DNA from: Caryophanales bacterium UBA743
GTDB lineage: Bacteria; Bacillota_I; Bacilli_A; RFN20; CAG-826
Direction: 5' to 3'
Assembly: GCA_002297365.1 (NCBI GenBank)
Contig: DBKT01000011.1
Span: forward strand, 255,173 to 319,172
DNA length: 64,000 bases
Every line of letters begins with the position of its first letter. Position 1 is the stretch's first letter. Shown here one piece after another: positions 10,223-19,878 of this stretch. The position numbers and the translations under genes are program-made. The notes under the pieces were generated by a model. The model saw only the letters and a program-made list of their open reading frames with translations, was not told the DNA's origin and did not search any database.

Positions 10223-10228
10223 ATTATA
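10223..10228 (-). promoter_or_regulatory. -10 element of the ABC transporter gene
   Basis: A perfect TATAAT on the minus strand 57 bases before the start. A convincing -35 is not visible at the expected distance. Confidence 0.5.
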
Positions 10229-10283
10229 AGCATTCCTTCCCAACAAAGAATGAAAAGAAAACGGCAGATATCTGAAAAAACAA

Positions 10284-10312
10284 TTGAAATTTTCATTATT
10301 GCCTTTTAAATA
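10284..10312 (+). promoter_or_regulatory. Promoter of the Ig-like lipoprotein gene
   Basis: TTGAAA (10284-10289), a 17-base spacer, then TAAATA (10307-10312). It lies back to back with the ABC transporter promoter. Confidence 0.6.
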
Positions 10313-10337
10313 ATTTCATATTTCGCGAGGATAAATA

Positions 10338-12446
10338 ATGAAAAAAGGAAAAATAATGATATTGGCGTCGTTTCTCTTGTTAGGATCTTGCACCGTAAAT
10401 GAAGGAAGTTCCAGTGAGGAAGCGAATTCAGAAGGAACCGCCTCATCCAGTAATGTTGCATCTTCTATTTCCAGTAAGGAGGAGAATCCGGCAAACGCCA
10501 AGTTCACCTTAAAAATGAATGGTGACTTGCATTTAAACCAAAGCCGTTCCATTTATGCCGTTCTTAAAGAAGGCGTAACAGGAAACGTCGTCTTTGAATC
10601 TTCTAATCCAAGTGTCATCCGCACCTCCAAAATGGAAGGAATCAGCAACGAGGTTCTTTTGAGCGCCGTTAGTGAAGGAGAAGCAACAATCACCGCTTAT
10701 CTAGAAGGAGAAGAAGACGTTGTCGTCTCAAAAACCATCACCATCGCTCATGGCACAGCTTTATCTCAAGAGACTTTCAACAAATTAACCGGCTCCATGA
10801 AAGTGAGCTTAACGCAAACGCTATACGATTATGATAGTCAGCTTCAGCCAACCCTCTATGAGAAATGCGATGTCACTACCATCTATGAAGAAGTAGATGA
10901 CATGGATACCTATCATAACACCGACGCGTATCAAATCACCGTTAAAGACCATGAGAGCCAAAAAGTCACTTTCGAAAGAAAATATGTTCGTAATGGCGTC
11001 CGTCTTGCTACCGAATACATCAACAAAGATAACGAAATAGGAAAAATTACCCAATTCAATGAAGAAGGCGAGGAATATAAATGGGTGAACTCCTATTATG
11101 AAAATCTATGGAAATATGAAGAGAACACGGATTCTGAAGCTCTAGTAACCGCTAGCGATTTCGAAAGCTTTGATGGAGGAAATACCTACCATTATGTAGG
11201 GAATAGTCTTTGGGCTACCACTTATTTAGCCTGCTCCCTTCTTCTCGAGAATATCACCCCAGATGAATTTGCTATAACCGTAAACGGCGATTCTCTAGGA
11301 ATATATTTTGTCACCGATCCATACGGAAAAGATGGCGCGGAAGCAAAAGGAGGACAAGTCGTAGAAGGAAAAATCTCTGACATCGGCACGGCAAAAATCG
11401 AACATGAGAAGCCATACGAACATGAGGACTATCATGACGCTTTAGAAGTGGCGAGAGCAGAATTGGCCTCCTCTAAAAACTACACCACAACATATAGCAT
11501 CGACGGAGAAGATGGCAAAACCACTTACACAATCGCTTACACCGACGACACTATCGAAGAGAAAATCGTTGATTCGGCAGGAAAGATCCTTGCTCATGAT
11601 GGTGCCCACAAAACCGAGACAGGATACTTCACTTATAGTTACGACGATGAGACTTCAACCATCACGAAAACCAAAGACTATGTTGCGGGGTGGGATTCCG
11701 TTAATCGTTATCCGACATTTGATTTTGCCGTTGAAATTCTTGGCCCGGAAACAGATGGTGTATATAAATCCCGCGGGAGCAACACCGGTTCATTCTTCTC
11801 CTATTGTTGGATTTTGCCAAAATACGCGTATTTCTACACAGTGAATGGCGAGGTTTCCATAACTTTGAAAGACGGGCATTTCGCGAGCATGAAAGCGAAA
11901 CTGACTTCTTCTACCCTAAACGATACGATCGAATTCACTGGAGAGTATTCCAAAATCGGCAACACCACCTTGGATTACGATTGGAGCACGGTTCAAGACC
12001 AAACGGAACCAACCGAATATCCTTCCGAATTGCTCGCTTCTTTAAAAGAATGGGGCGTGGACAAAGTCGTTCCATATCTCTACCCAACAAATACAGGATA
12101 TAGAGATTCCTCTGTCGCCTGGGTTAGATGGAAAGATTCCTCTGGAACAATGGATTCCAATTATTCGAAATACGTCGCATTCAGAACGGAAGAATTCGAA
12201 ACCAACGAACAAAGAGATGCCTACCTTAGCAAATACAAAGAGCTCTTAGTCTCCCTTGGTTGGAAACTCACGGATGAGGAAGATGAAAATATGGGCTATC
12301 TTTTCTATGTTGATCCAACAGGCGAATGGAAATTATCCGTAGGTGAAAATAAGAACTGGTCCGGAGGTTCTTCAACAAAGGGCGTTCTTTTCACCATTAC
12401 CAATAAATCGAATAAGCTTCCAACCCCTGCCTCTTATTTCGATTAA
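10338..12446 (+). CDS. Large surface lipoprotein with bacterial Ig-like domain
   Basis: The signal peptide ends in LLGSC (Cys18), and a Ser/Glu-rich linker follows, as in cell-surface lipoproteins. Residues 55-140 form a BIG_2-like Ig domain (SIYAVLKEG, NPSVIRTSK, SEGEATITAYLEG). The remaining 550 residues are rich in beta-strand, Thr and Tyr patterns and match no family I recognise. A clear terminator follows, so it is monocistronic. Its position opposite the MacB-like transporter suggests a shared envelope role, but that is inference. Confidence 0.7.
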   Translation: MKKGKIMILASFLLLGSCTVNEGSSSEEANSEGTASSSNVASSISSKEENPANAKFTLKMNGDLHLNQSRSIYAVLKEGVTGNVVFESSNPSVIRTSKMEGISNEVLLSAVSEGEATITAYLEGEEDVVVSKTITIAHGTALSQETFNKLTGSMKVSLTQTLYDYDSQLQPTLYEKCDVTTIYEEVDDMDTYHNTDAYQITVKDHESQKVTFERKYVRNGVRLATEYINKDNEIGKITQFNEEGEEYKWVNSYYENLWKYEENTDSEALVTASDFESFDGGNTYHYVGNSLWATTYLACSLLLENITPDEFAITVNGDSLGIYFVTDPYGKDGAEAKGGQVVEGKISDIGTAKIEHEKPYEHEDYHDALEVARAELASSKNYTTTYSIDGEDGKTTYTIAYTDDTIEEKIVDSAGKILAHDGAHKTETGYFTYSYDDETSTITKTKDYVAGWDSVNRYPTFDFAVEILGPETDGVYKSRGSNTGSFFSYCWILPKYAYFYTVNGEVSITLKDGHFASMKAKLTSSTLNDTIEFTGEYSKIGNTTLDYDWSTVQDQTEPTEYPSELLASLKEWGVDKVVPYLYPTNTGYRDSSVAWVRWKDSSGTMDSNYSKYVAFRTEEFETNEQRDAYLSKYKELLVSLGWKLTDEEDENMGYLFYVDPTGEWKLSVGENKNWSGGSSTKGVLFTITNKSNKLPTPASYFD

Positions 12447-12492
12447 TCAAAGTCGCAAGCCAAATTGTCTCATCTTAAAAGTTCTTTCTACC

Positions 12493-12532
12493 AAAACGCC
12501 CTTCGTTTTATTAAAAATAAAGGGCGTTTTTT
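12493..12532 (+). terminator. Terminator of the Ig-like lipoprotein gene
   Basis: AAAACGCCCTT pairs with AAAGGGCGTTTT, followed by T residues. Confidence 0.85.
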
Positions 12533-12557
12533 CATAAATATCTTATGAGGTCTATCT

Positions 12558-12620
12558 TTTGATAATGAATTATAAAAATCACTAAGGATGATAACGTTTG
12601 ATAATGAATGATAAAAATAA
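12558..12620 (+). repeat. Direct repeats at 39-bp spacing with no following gene
   Basis: TTTGATAATGAAT(T/G)ATAAAAAT occurs at 12558 and 12597. A ribosome-site-like GGAGGGAAGG follows near 12641, but no reading frame starts after it. The rest of the 400-base gap up to the MATE gene shows nothing else. It resembles the repeat promoters of the ATPase genes and may be a promoter whose gene was lost. Confidence 0.4.
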
Positions 12621-12848
12621 ATCACAATGATAAATTAAAAGGAGGGAAGGCATAATAAATCCATATTCATTAACCTTCGGCATGGGGCCAAAGGAATAAA
12701 TCAAAAAGACCCAAGGACTTTCTTAATGTTCTAAACGTTTTCTCGGATGATAACCCAGAAAATCGTTGCATCAACAGTCTTAGAATCCTTCACAAAGTCA
12801 TTATAAGAAAGCAAACCTAATAACACCTAACCATTGTGATTCAAGGTT

Positions 12849-14249
12849 CTATTCTTGAAAAGAGTTCGCGCATTTATTCGTCTTTCCCTTATAAATATGG
12901 CAGGTGAATATCAAAGCGTAAGCAGCCGCGACCGCTTCAGCAACATAGCTCCCCCACCAAATGGCGTCTATCCCAAAACAGCGCCCGAAGAGGAAGCAAG
13001 CCGGGAAAAGGAGGACAAGCAAGCGAATCCCCGTGATGACCATCGGGTGGATGCCATTCCCAAAGGCCTGAAGGACGCCATTGGAGAGGATGCATATCGA
13101 GGCAAGGACGAAAGTCGGGGCGGTAATGCGCGTTAAGATGACACCCGTGTTGACCCATTCTTCATCAAGATTGAATAAGAGAAGCAGTTCTTTTGGAACC
13201 GCTTCAAAAATAATGGTTCCTGTTAGAGCAATGATTGCTCCATAAAGATAGCCCCACATAATCGCGTCTTTTGCTCTTTTCTTATTTTCGTTTCCATAGT
13301 TATAAGCAATGATTGGAAGCAACGCATTCACAAGCCCATAAAGAGCCATGAAAATGAAGCTCTGTAATTTGAAATAAACGCCATATATGCCAACAAGCAT
13401 GTCTTGCGTTGCCCCACTTTGGCTAAAAAGAGACATAAACACTAGTTGAAAGACAAGCGGTTGAAGACTTTGGAAAGCCTGAAGGATGATGCTAGGAAGA
13501 CCAACACGAAGAATTTCCCTCATCATTGGAAAATCAAAGACTATATCTTTCTTATGAATCGTTATTTCTTTATTTACGAACAAAACCAAGAGGAAACCGA
13601 CAACCATAGACACCATCTGCCCGATGATGGTTGCAATAGCAGCTCCTTCAACGCCCATATTCCATACCAAAATGAAAATAGGATCTAAGATGATATTTAC
13701 AACAGCCCCAGATAGTTGCATCACCATGGCAAGGTTTGTTTTACCTGTCGCACATAAAGAACGCTCACTTACAAGCTGAAGGAGCTGCCCAAAAGAGAAA
13801 ATAAAGCAAAGACCAAGGTATTTTGCACCCATTTCGATGACCATTTGGTCTTCGCTCATCTTTGAAAAATAGAAATTCCCGAAATAAATTGCTAAGCCAA
13901 AAGAGAGGAAAAGAACATAAAAGAAAGCCATCAAAAGATAGCCATTGATGCAAGAGCGGGCAGCTTTATCACCCTTACCTTCTCCAAGGGCTTTCGACAA
14001 AACGGAATTGACGCCGATTCCTGTTCCAATAGCCACTGCTACCAATAACGTTTGCAAAGGATAAGCGTATCCCAATGCCGTTATGGCTTTCTCATTAAAA
14101 GGCGCTTCCATCATTCCGATGAAAATGCTATCCACAATGTTATAGAGAGCACTTACCACCATCGAAAACATCATCGGAAGAGCCATCTTTAATAATAAAG
14201 TTGGGATCTTTTCAGAGCCCATCCGGTTTGCCTTTGCTACACTCACCAT
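12849..14249 (-). CDS. MATE family multidrug/cation exporter (MepA-like)
   Basis: A 466-residue protein with twelve predicted membrane helices in two homologous halves. The first span region reads LLKMALPMMFSMVVSALYN, followed by IVDSIFIGM, the classical MATE opening. It should export cationic drugs or metabolites in exchange for Na+ or H+. GGAGG lies ten bases before the start. The upstream 200 bases fold strongly (next entry), so leader control is likely. The substrate is unknown; MATE genes in Bacillota are often under riboswitches for guanidine or other small cations. Confidence 0.85.
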   Translation of the reverse strand: MVSVAKANRMGSEKIPTLLLKMALPMMFSMVVSALYNIVDSIFIGMMEAPFNEKAITALGYAYPLQTLLVAVAIGTGIGVNSVLSKALGEGKGDKAARSCINGYLLMAFFYVLFLSFGLAIYFGNFYFSKMSEDQMVIEMGAKYLGLCFIFSFGQLLQLVSERSLCATGKTNLAMVMQLSGAVVNIILDPIFILVWNMGVEGAAIATIIGQMVSMVVGFLLVLFVNKEITIHKKDIVFDFPMMREILRVGLPSIILQAFQSLQPLVFQLVFMSLFSQSGATQDMLVGIYGVYFKLQSFIFMALYGLVNALLPIIAYNYGNENKKRAKDAIMWGYLYGAIIALTGTIIFEAVPKELLLLFNLDEEWVNTGVILTRITAPTFVLASICILSNGVLQAFGNGIHPMVITGIRLLVLLFPACFLFGRCFGIDAIWWGSYVAEAVAAAYALIFTCHIYKGKTNKCANSFQE

Positions 14250-14281
14250 AAATAAAAAGCCTCCATGAATTCATTCATCGG

Positions 14282-14458
14282 GGCGAAAAGTAAGCAAAGC
14301 TTAGGAAAAATCCTCCGTCATTTTCGCCTATAGTTTAAAGATTGTTATTTCAAAAATCAAATGCGGGAAAAGCAAAATGACATTTCCAGCTCTCATTTAG
14401 TAAAGAACAGGATTGTTTCTTTACTGTTTGTGTTTTAAATGAACTCCCCCCGCATTTA
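14282..14458 (-). promoter_or_regulatory. Folded 5' leader of the MATE gene (candidate riboswitch)
   Basis: Two structured blocks lie before the gene. The proximal block (14282-14328) is closed by GGCGAAAA/TTTTCGCC and contains a TAAGC/GCTTA stem. The distal block (about 14358-14458) has three nested helices: AAATGCGGG/CCCGCATTT, TCATTTA/TAAATGA and AGTAAAGAA/TTCTTTACT. I cannot match the conserved core of a known class. A guanidine-type (mepA-associated) riboswitch is a reasonable hypothesis from the downstream gene only. Confidence 0.45.
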
Positions 14459-14629
14459 ATGCATTTCTTTTCTTTCTTAATTATTCCGTAAAAAAATGTT
14501 GTTTCTAATTCCGTCTAACGAGAGGGAAGAATCTCGCGAAGAAATCGTTGTTTAATCTTTTCTTATTACATTCATCATGCACAATTTAAAAAAGAGTATT
14601 TTGGTCGAGTTTGCTTTCTCAAATGGTTT

Positions 14630-15174
14630 TCATGATATTCCAAAATCTTCAATAGAAGCGTAATGATGATAAATCCTAAACTCAATACCATCTTTACGAT
14701 AGCAAGGGTCGAACCCAGAATACGAATCGTCATATTCAAAATTCATCCCGAGGAAAACGTTGTTTATCCTTTCCTTGCTAGAACACATGCTCAATCCGTA
14801 GACATCAACATCTGGGTCGTTGACATAAATAGAACTGACGACAAAGGATTCGTCTTGAGGGTAAAGACGATAATTGACACGTTTTTTTCATAATCGACGG
14901 TCCCGTCTTGGCCGATATTGTCGGAATATGCCGAATCCATGTAACAAATAAAAACTTCGCGCGGATAATACAAATTTCTTTCGTTTAAATCCTTGTGCTC
15001 AATCACGTCGCCCACCCAATAATCCAGAGCCCAATCGCTTGGCCTTACCCTGGGGTCGACGTCAACGCTCTCGGGCTTGGAAGGGTTGGAGGAAACCGTA
15101 GGATCGTGGTCATCGCAAGAAGGCAAGGTCAAAGAAAAGATCGCCAACATGCCAACAATTATTCTCTTTCTCAT
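14630..15174 (-). pseudogene. Small lipoprotein, interrupted at an A7 tract
   Basis: The N-terminus is a lipoprotein signal (LTLPSC lipobox) followed by about 75 residues in frame. At the run of seven A (14882-14888 on the plus strand) the open frame departs into an implausible tail ending at 14791. Adding one A continues the protein as NYRLYPQDESFVVSSIYV and on to a stop at 14630, about 181 residues in total. The tract is arranged in frame as A AAA AAC, the classical -1 slippery heptamer. No family is recognised. It overlaps the upstream peptidase gene by four bases, so the two are probably co-translated. Confidence 0.55.
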
Positions 15175-17547
15175 TTTTGCTCACCTGCTTTCTCACATAG
15201 GGTGTTCAAGGGATAAACAGCATAGTATCCTACAAATAAATTATAATTATGCACTCCCTTGTTGTCTCTATCACACGTCCTTGGATCCATAATTATCTTT
15301 TTGCTATAGTCCTGGTTCGTAACTGCCCCTGTACCTGTTTTGTGTGACCAAGAGCCATCGGAGTTTTGGCGGTACCAATGGTAATCATACCCATGAGCGT
15401 CATCTGCAGAATCCTGATTATCAATCACAAAAGCGACCTTGTACATTCCTGCCGGGAAAACTTCCCAGCTATTGATTTCGTTAAAGCCTCAGCATCTCCC
15501 CGAATTACCGAAAGAATATTGTTGGTATTAAGCAAATCCTCTGCCTTAATGCCTATTCCGCAAGCTTCACCAGGTTGCATCGACTCAATCGTTCCTTTCG
15601 TCGGGTTTATCTGAGCGTTTAAGGCATAAGAATAGCAATTTAGACGATACTGATAATCGTCCCAGATTTCAGGTTGGTAATCTAATTCGGATCCCGACAA
15701 AGGCATCTTATATTCCGTTGTGTAAAACGACATTCTTCCGATGCAAATTCTGCCCCTGTTATCTTCAGAAGAATAGGTTCCATCGTAACGCGAATAGAAT
15801 CTAACCCTATATGCCGGCTGGGAGAATTCAAGCTTATAAATCCTTTTCTCGTTTCTATTCCTCGGTAACCCTGTTTCTTCAGATAGCAAATCTAACACCG
15901 TGACCCATCTATCGCCTATGAATTGCTGTACGACCGCTTCGCCATTGCTGTTCGAAAGCAATTCATTGGACAATTCTCGCCAATGGGACAGCTCAACATT
16001 TATTCTATTCAAAGCAACGCTAAAACGATACTCAATAAAGGCTTCATTAACACCTTTTCTTATCGGAGACATAACTATATCTTCATTATGAATGTATCCA
16101 ACCCTATATCTTCTAGTCTCAAAAGCGAAACCGCGGACTGAATGGGACTGAAAATTTGTTTTCGTCGCATCGTCGGTTGGATACGCATCCTCGAATCCAT
16201 ACTCGTTCGGGGCGACATATGGTTTATTCGTGTTAAAACCAGGTTTCTCAAATTCAGCCATGCACCAATAATCGTCCCAATAATGACAAGAATCCGATCC
16301 CAAAGTTATCAAAACATAGTATTTTTTCCCGGGGGTTTTGAAAAGAATCTGGTCCCATTCGGATGAAGTCAAAGCGTATTTCCATCCAGAAAACTTTGCT
16401 TTTTGAAAAATCTTATTTTTACTTGAATCAAGTATCGAAAAGTTGAGGTAAGGGTTTGTGTTTCCCACCCAACGCTCCCTATAAAGCGATTTCCAAACGA
16501 ATGTGGGTTTGAGATCAATATGTTCTCCCAATTGCATTTCAATTTCACGAGGGAAGATGAATGCTGACGCATCACAGTCGTCTCCTCCATTTGAAGAATG
16601 GTATTTTGCCCTTAGGTTTTTTCTGCATAAAAATCTAAGCCAATTGCGCAAACGATGTCCGTGTACCCTAAATCCTTTAACGAGGCGTGAGTAAGAGCGG
16701 TATTATTCTCTTCATTTCTCCACCCAGGATGGACATTAATAGTCCACGTAATAGAATTATAATCGTAGGCCACTACCGAGTGCGTGTTGGAAGAGTTTGG
16801 TTGTTTTACAATCAAAATCATCGGCTTTCCACGCTTAAGGTTTTCAGCGATTTTGTTTTTAATCGAAGATCCGCCAGAGTTTTCATAGAAATTTATGATG
16901 GCTTCTTTTTCAGAATAGTTCCTATATTTATGCATATAGGCATCCAGCAAATCACAAATGTTCTTGCCGCTTAGCCCAAGGTCCCCTTTAAGAACGGCAT
17001 AGCTTAAAATCCCAAGGTGTTCCTCGGCCAGGTCGAACAGCTTAAACTGAAAATAGTCTTCTTTCTTTTGAATCGCAATATTCAAATACTTATCAAAATC
17101 ATCATTCGCGAACAAGCCAGATGGTTCGAAGCGAATTCCCGGAGACTCCGTGTTTGTTGGAACTAAATCAAAATCAGCCGATTGTTGTCTTTCGTATGAA
17201 TAAATGGAATCAACATCATACGAGTTAGGAATAACCGAATCATTCCAATAAGAGTCGTAAAAAGTCAAAAGCATCCCAATGGAAACATAGCCGCAAGACC
17301 CATAGACATTATTACCGAAATTTTCTCTAAGATTGTCAAAATAATAGGAAGCGTACCTGCTTTGGTTATAGATTTCGCTTTGACCATTCGAAACCAACTT
17401 ATTGAACAAATCATCGGTGCGTCCATCACCCAAATAAGCATTGGCAACAACGTCGTTTTCATGCATTGTTTCTTTTTGAATAGATGCATTTGAAAAAAAT
17501 GAGAGTAAGAACAAAAAACCGCCTAAAATGAACATCCCCTTTTTCAT
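15171..17547 (-). pseudogene. Secreted papain-like cysteine peptidase with second NC-x-SYAL domain, frameshifted twice
   Basis: ATG at 17547, preceded by AAAGGAAA, starts a signal peptide. A C39/C10-like peptidase domain follows, with Cys85 in YGSCGYVSIGM and a His in NTHSVVAYDY. The frame breaks at an A6 tract near 16620 and resumes as KNLRAKYHSSNGG. It continues through a discoidin-like beta region (AYRVRFYSRYDG, RGRICIGRMSFY) to a second Cys/His motif (LNCYSYALN and later DYHWYRQNSDGSW). A second break, near 15492, is cured by one extra T in a TTT run (EAFNEINSWEVF). The restored protein has about 792 residues. The intact paralogue at 60945-62624 shares the peptidase plus beta-domain layout but lacks the second Cys/His domain. 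Confidence 0.65.
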
Positions 17548-17757
17548 AGTGGTTTTCCTTTCGTTTGATTGCAAAACGATTTTAAATAGGAGCTCTTTAA
17601 AAATCAATTTTATTCAAATGAACGGAATTCTTTGCTTCATATTCTTCGAAATGAAACGTTCTTCCTTTCGGCTTTCGCATTAAAGACCATTGGTGTTTCT
17701 TAACCAATTCGTCCCCTATTTTGATGCACGTCCCCCTTATTTTAAGCAATATAAGAG

Positions 17758-18951
17758 TTATTCAAGCGTTTTAATCCAAGCGTTCAAGCCTTCGAAACAG
17801 CTTTCATCCACCTTAAAGGAATATTTAAATCCTTCAACGGTTTTCATCTTTCTAGATAGAGCGAAGTCCGTAATATTCTTAATGGCCTCCCCACTCCAAC
17901 CATAATCGCCAAAGGCAGCAAACTTTTTGCCAGTGAAGAACGGAATTGGCTTGCTGATAAGCAAATCATAGAAGATTGGCAAAGCGTCGTTTACAACGGT
18001 TGGTGTTCCAAAAAGAAGGATTCCTGATGTTTTTATTGCCTCAAGAATGTTTGCCTTCTCTTCTTGGTAATTTAAAGCGTCAACATAGAAAGAAGAAACC
18101 TGCTTACCTTCTTTAATAAGCTCATTTTCGATATGCTCCGCCATCTTTTTCGTATATCCATAGCAAGAAGCGTAAACCAATGTCACATGATTCTTATCAA
18201 GAACGGGAAGGGCGTCTTTCGCTTCCTTTTCAAAAGCGGAAATCACTTCCTTTGCATCTTTATCGATAACAGGACCATGCCCCGTTAAAATCATTGTTAC
18301 ATCCAAGGCACGCACTCTTTCTACAGCTTGAAGAGCAAACGAAGCAAAAGACGACATGATGCAATCGAAATAATAATGGAAAGATTCATGATACTCTTCC
18401 AAGTTAGTCACTTTGGAGAAAAGGACATCATCAAAAGCATAATGCGTTCCGAAAGCGTCGCAGGTAACCAGCGCTTTTTCCTCTTCGATATAAGTGAAAA
18501 GAACATCTGGCCAATGCAAGAACAACCCCGATATAAAGCGAAGGGTGTATTCGCCAATCTTTAGTTCTTTATTTGGAGTCATAGCAAGACTCTTGAATGG
18601 GAAACGAAGGATGTTTTTTAAATTATTCAAGCCCGCCGGCGAGGCGATAACGACGATATCTGGATTCTTCTCAAGCAAAGCTTCAATTGCTCCAGAATGA
18701 TCCGGTTCCGTATGAGCAACGACAAGGTATTTGATGTCTTTAAAATCAATCAAATTTGATATATGGGTCAAATATTCTTCAGAAAATCCAGCTTTGTTCC
18801 CTTCGAAAATAACCCCTCCTTCTTTCGTCTTAAGCAAATAAGAATTATAGGAGGTCCCGTATTTTAAGGGCATTACGCTATCGAATACTTTTAAATCGTG
18901 ATCAATGCAACCGACATAATACAAATTTTCTTTCAATTTGAGAGTTTTCAT
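17758..18951 (-). CDS. fprA: FprA-type flavodiiron protein (O2/NO reductase)
   Basis: ATG at 18951 has AGGTGG five bases upstream; an in-frame GTG nine bases earlier has no such site. Residues 1-245 form a metallo-beta-lactamase-like diiron domain with HTEPDHSG (His80, Glu82, Asp84, His85). Residues 250-397 form a flavodoxin domain (LVYASCYGYTKKMAEH). Such proteins reduce O2 to water or NO to N2O in the cytoplasm of anaerobes, taking electrons from rubredoxin-type donors. It sits between the XRE-membrane regulator and the cysteine peptidase on the same strand. No partner is encoded nearby. Confidence 0.9.
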   Translation of the reverse strand: MKTLKLKENLYYVGCIDHDLKVFDSVMPLKYGTSYNSYLLKTKEGGVIFEGNKAGFSEEYLTHISNLIDFKDIKYLVVAHTEPDHSGAIEALLEKNPDIVVIASPAGLNNLKNILRFPFKSLAMTPNKELKIGEYTLRFISGLFLHWPDVLFTYIEEEKALVTCDAFGTHYAFDDVLFSKVTNLEEYHESFHYYFDCIMSSFASFALQAVERVRALDVTMILTGHGPVIDKDAKEVISAFEKEAKDALPVLDKNHVTLVYASCYGYTKKMAEHIENELIKEGKQVSSFYVDALNYQEEKANILEAIKTSGILLFGTPTVVNDALPIFYDLLISKPIPFFTGKKFAAFGDYGWSGEAIKNITDFALSRKMKTVEGFKYSFKVDESCFEGLNAWIKTLE

Positions 18952-19044
18952 AACATCCACCTCACAATATCATTCTAGCAAAATCTAAATGAGGTGATAG
19001 GGATAACGCTTTTAGGAAGCCCTTTGGATTCTTATAAAAGCTCA

Positions 19045-19633
19045 TTAGGATATATAACTAACGCAACAAACGACCGCAGCAAAAGAAACGAAAATATCAG
19101 CCACAATAAAAATAGGTTAAAAGCCTAAGAATCGGGATGTATCTTTTCTTCAAGAACAGGCTTGTCGCCGCAAAAGTTGTGACACCTCCGCTCAAAAGAA
19201 ACGAAATCAAGCCAATTGGGTTCCCTTGTCCCCACGTTCCTGAAAAAATGCTGACGAAGAAGGCTTCGCGATTGGGGTAATCTTGACCTGCAGGTATTGG
19301 GTAAACATACCTTTTCCCCATGAGAAAGGGTATGAAAACCAGAATGCAGTAAACCACCATTATGGTTAAAACAATGGCCAAAGACGTCACATTTATCTTT
19401 TCAGAGATATCTTTTGCTTCGATGGTTTTCAAAGCGGTCTCGTCCCGTTCAATCAAATCGGAAGCAGGGATGTTGAAATACAACGCTATTCTTCCCAATG
19501 TTTCTTTATTTGGAAACGCCGCTCCCGTCTCATACTTCGCTATAAGACTCCTCGATACGAAAATCTCTTCTGCTAGTTCCGCTTGAGTGATTCCTTTTCT
19601 CTTTCTAAGGCCTTTTAGTTTATCTTTGAACAT
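19045..19633 (-). pseudogene. Membrane-embedded XRE regulator, interrupted at a T5 tract near its C-terminus
   Basis: Residues 1-62 are an XRE helix-turn-helix (GITQAELAEEIFVSRSLIAKY). A linker with DISEKI leads to a first membrane span at about residues 83-105, then the loop YVYPIPAGQDYPNREAFF, then further spans. The open frame ends at 19097, but with two more T in the T5 tract the reading continues as FIVADIFVSFAAVVCC and VSYIS to a stop at 19045. That gives 196 residues, against 197 in the paralogue at 62636-63229, whose C-terminus is nearly the same. The protein probably senses something outside the cell while binding DNA inside. It heads the FprA/peptidase/lipoprotein run. Confidence 0.65.
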
Positions 19634-19817
19634 GCTCCACCCTTTTACGGCTTTAATATATCACCCACGATTCGTAAACGGGTGTGAATCTTTCAGAACA
19701 AATTTAAAAAAATCATTGAATTCTTTTGGACATATAAGGAGTCAGGATGTTTAATGGTTTCCCAGCCATGATAGTAAGAAACTTCAGCAATTTTCCATAA
19801 ACTTTCCTCTTTAGAAA

Positions 19818-19856
19818 GTGGTTTCATTTAACCACCCTCTTTTAAGGGTCTATAAT
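19818..19856 (+). promoter_or_regulatory. Promoter with overlapping inverted repeat, antiporter gene
   Basis: TTAACC (19828-19833), a 17-base spacer and TATAAT (19851-19856). GTGGTT/AACCAC (19818-19823 and 19830-19835) overlaps the -35, as an operator would. Transcription should begin near 19863, inside the longest possible reading frame. Confidence 0.6.
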
Positions 19857-19878
19857 CAAAATGTTTTTGGAGATCGTT

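Noticed and set aside
14282..14328. Calling the MATE leader a guanidine riboswitch
   Set aside because: I could not match the conserved core bases of any guanidine class, so it is reported only as a folded leader.
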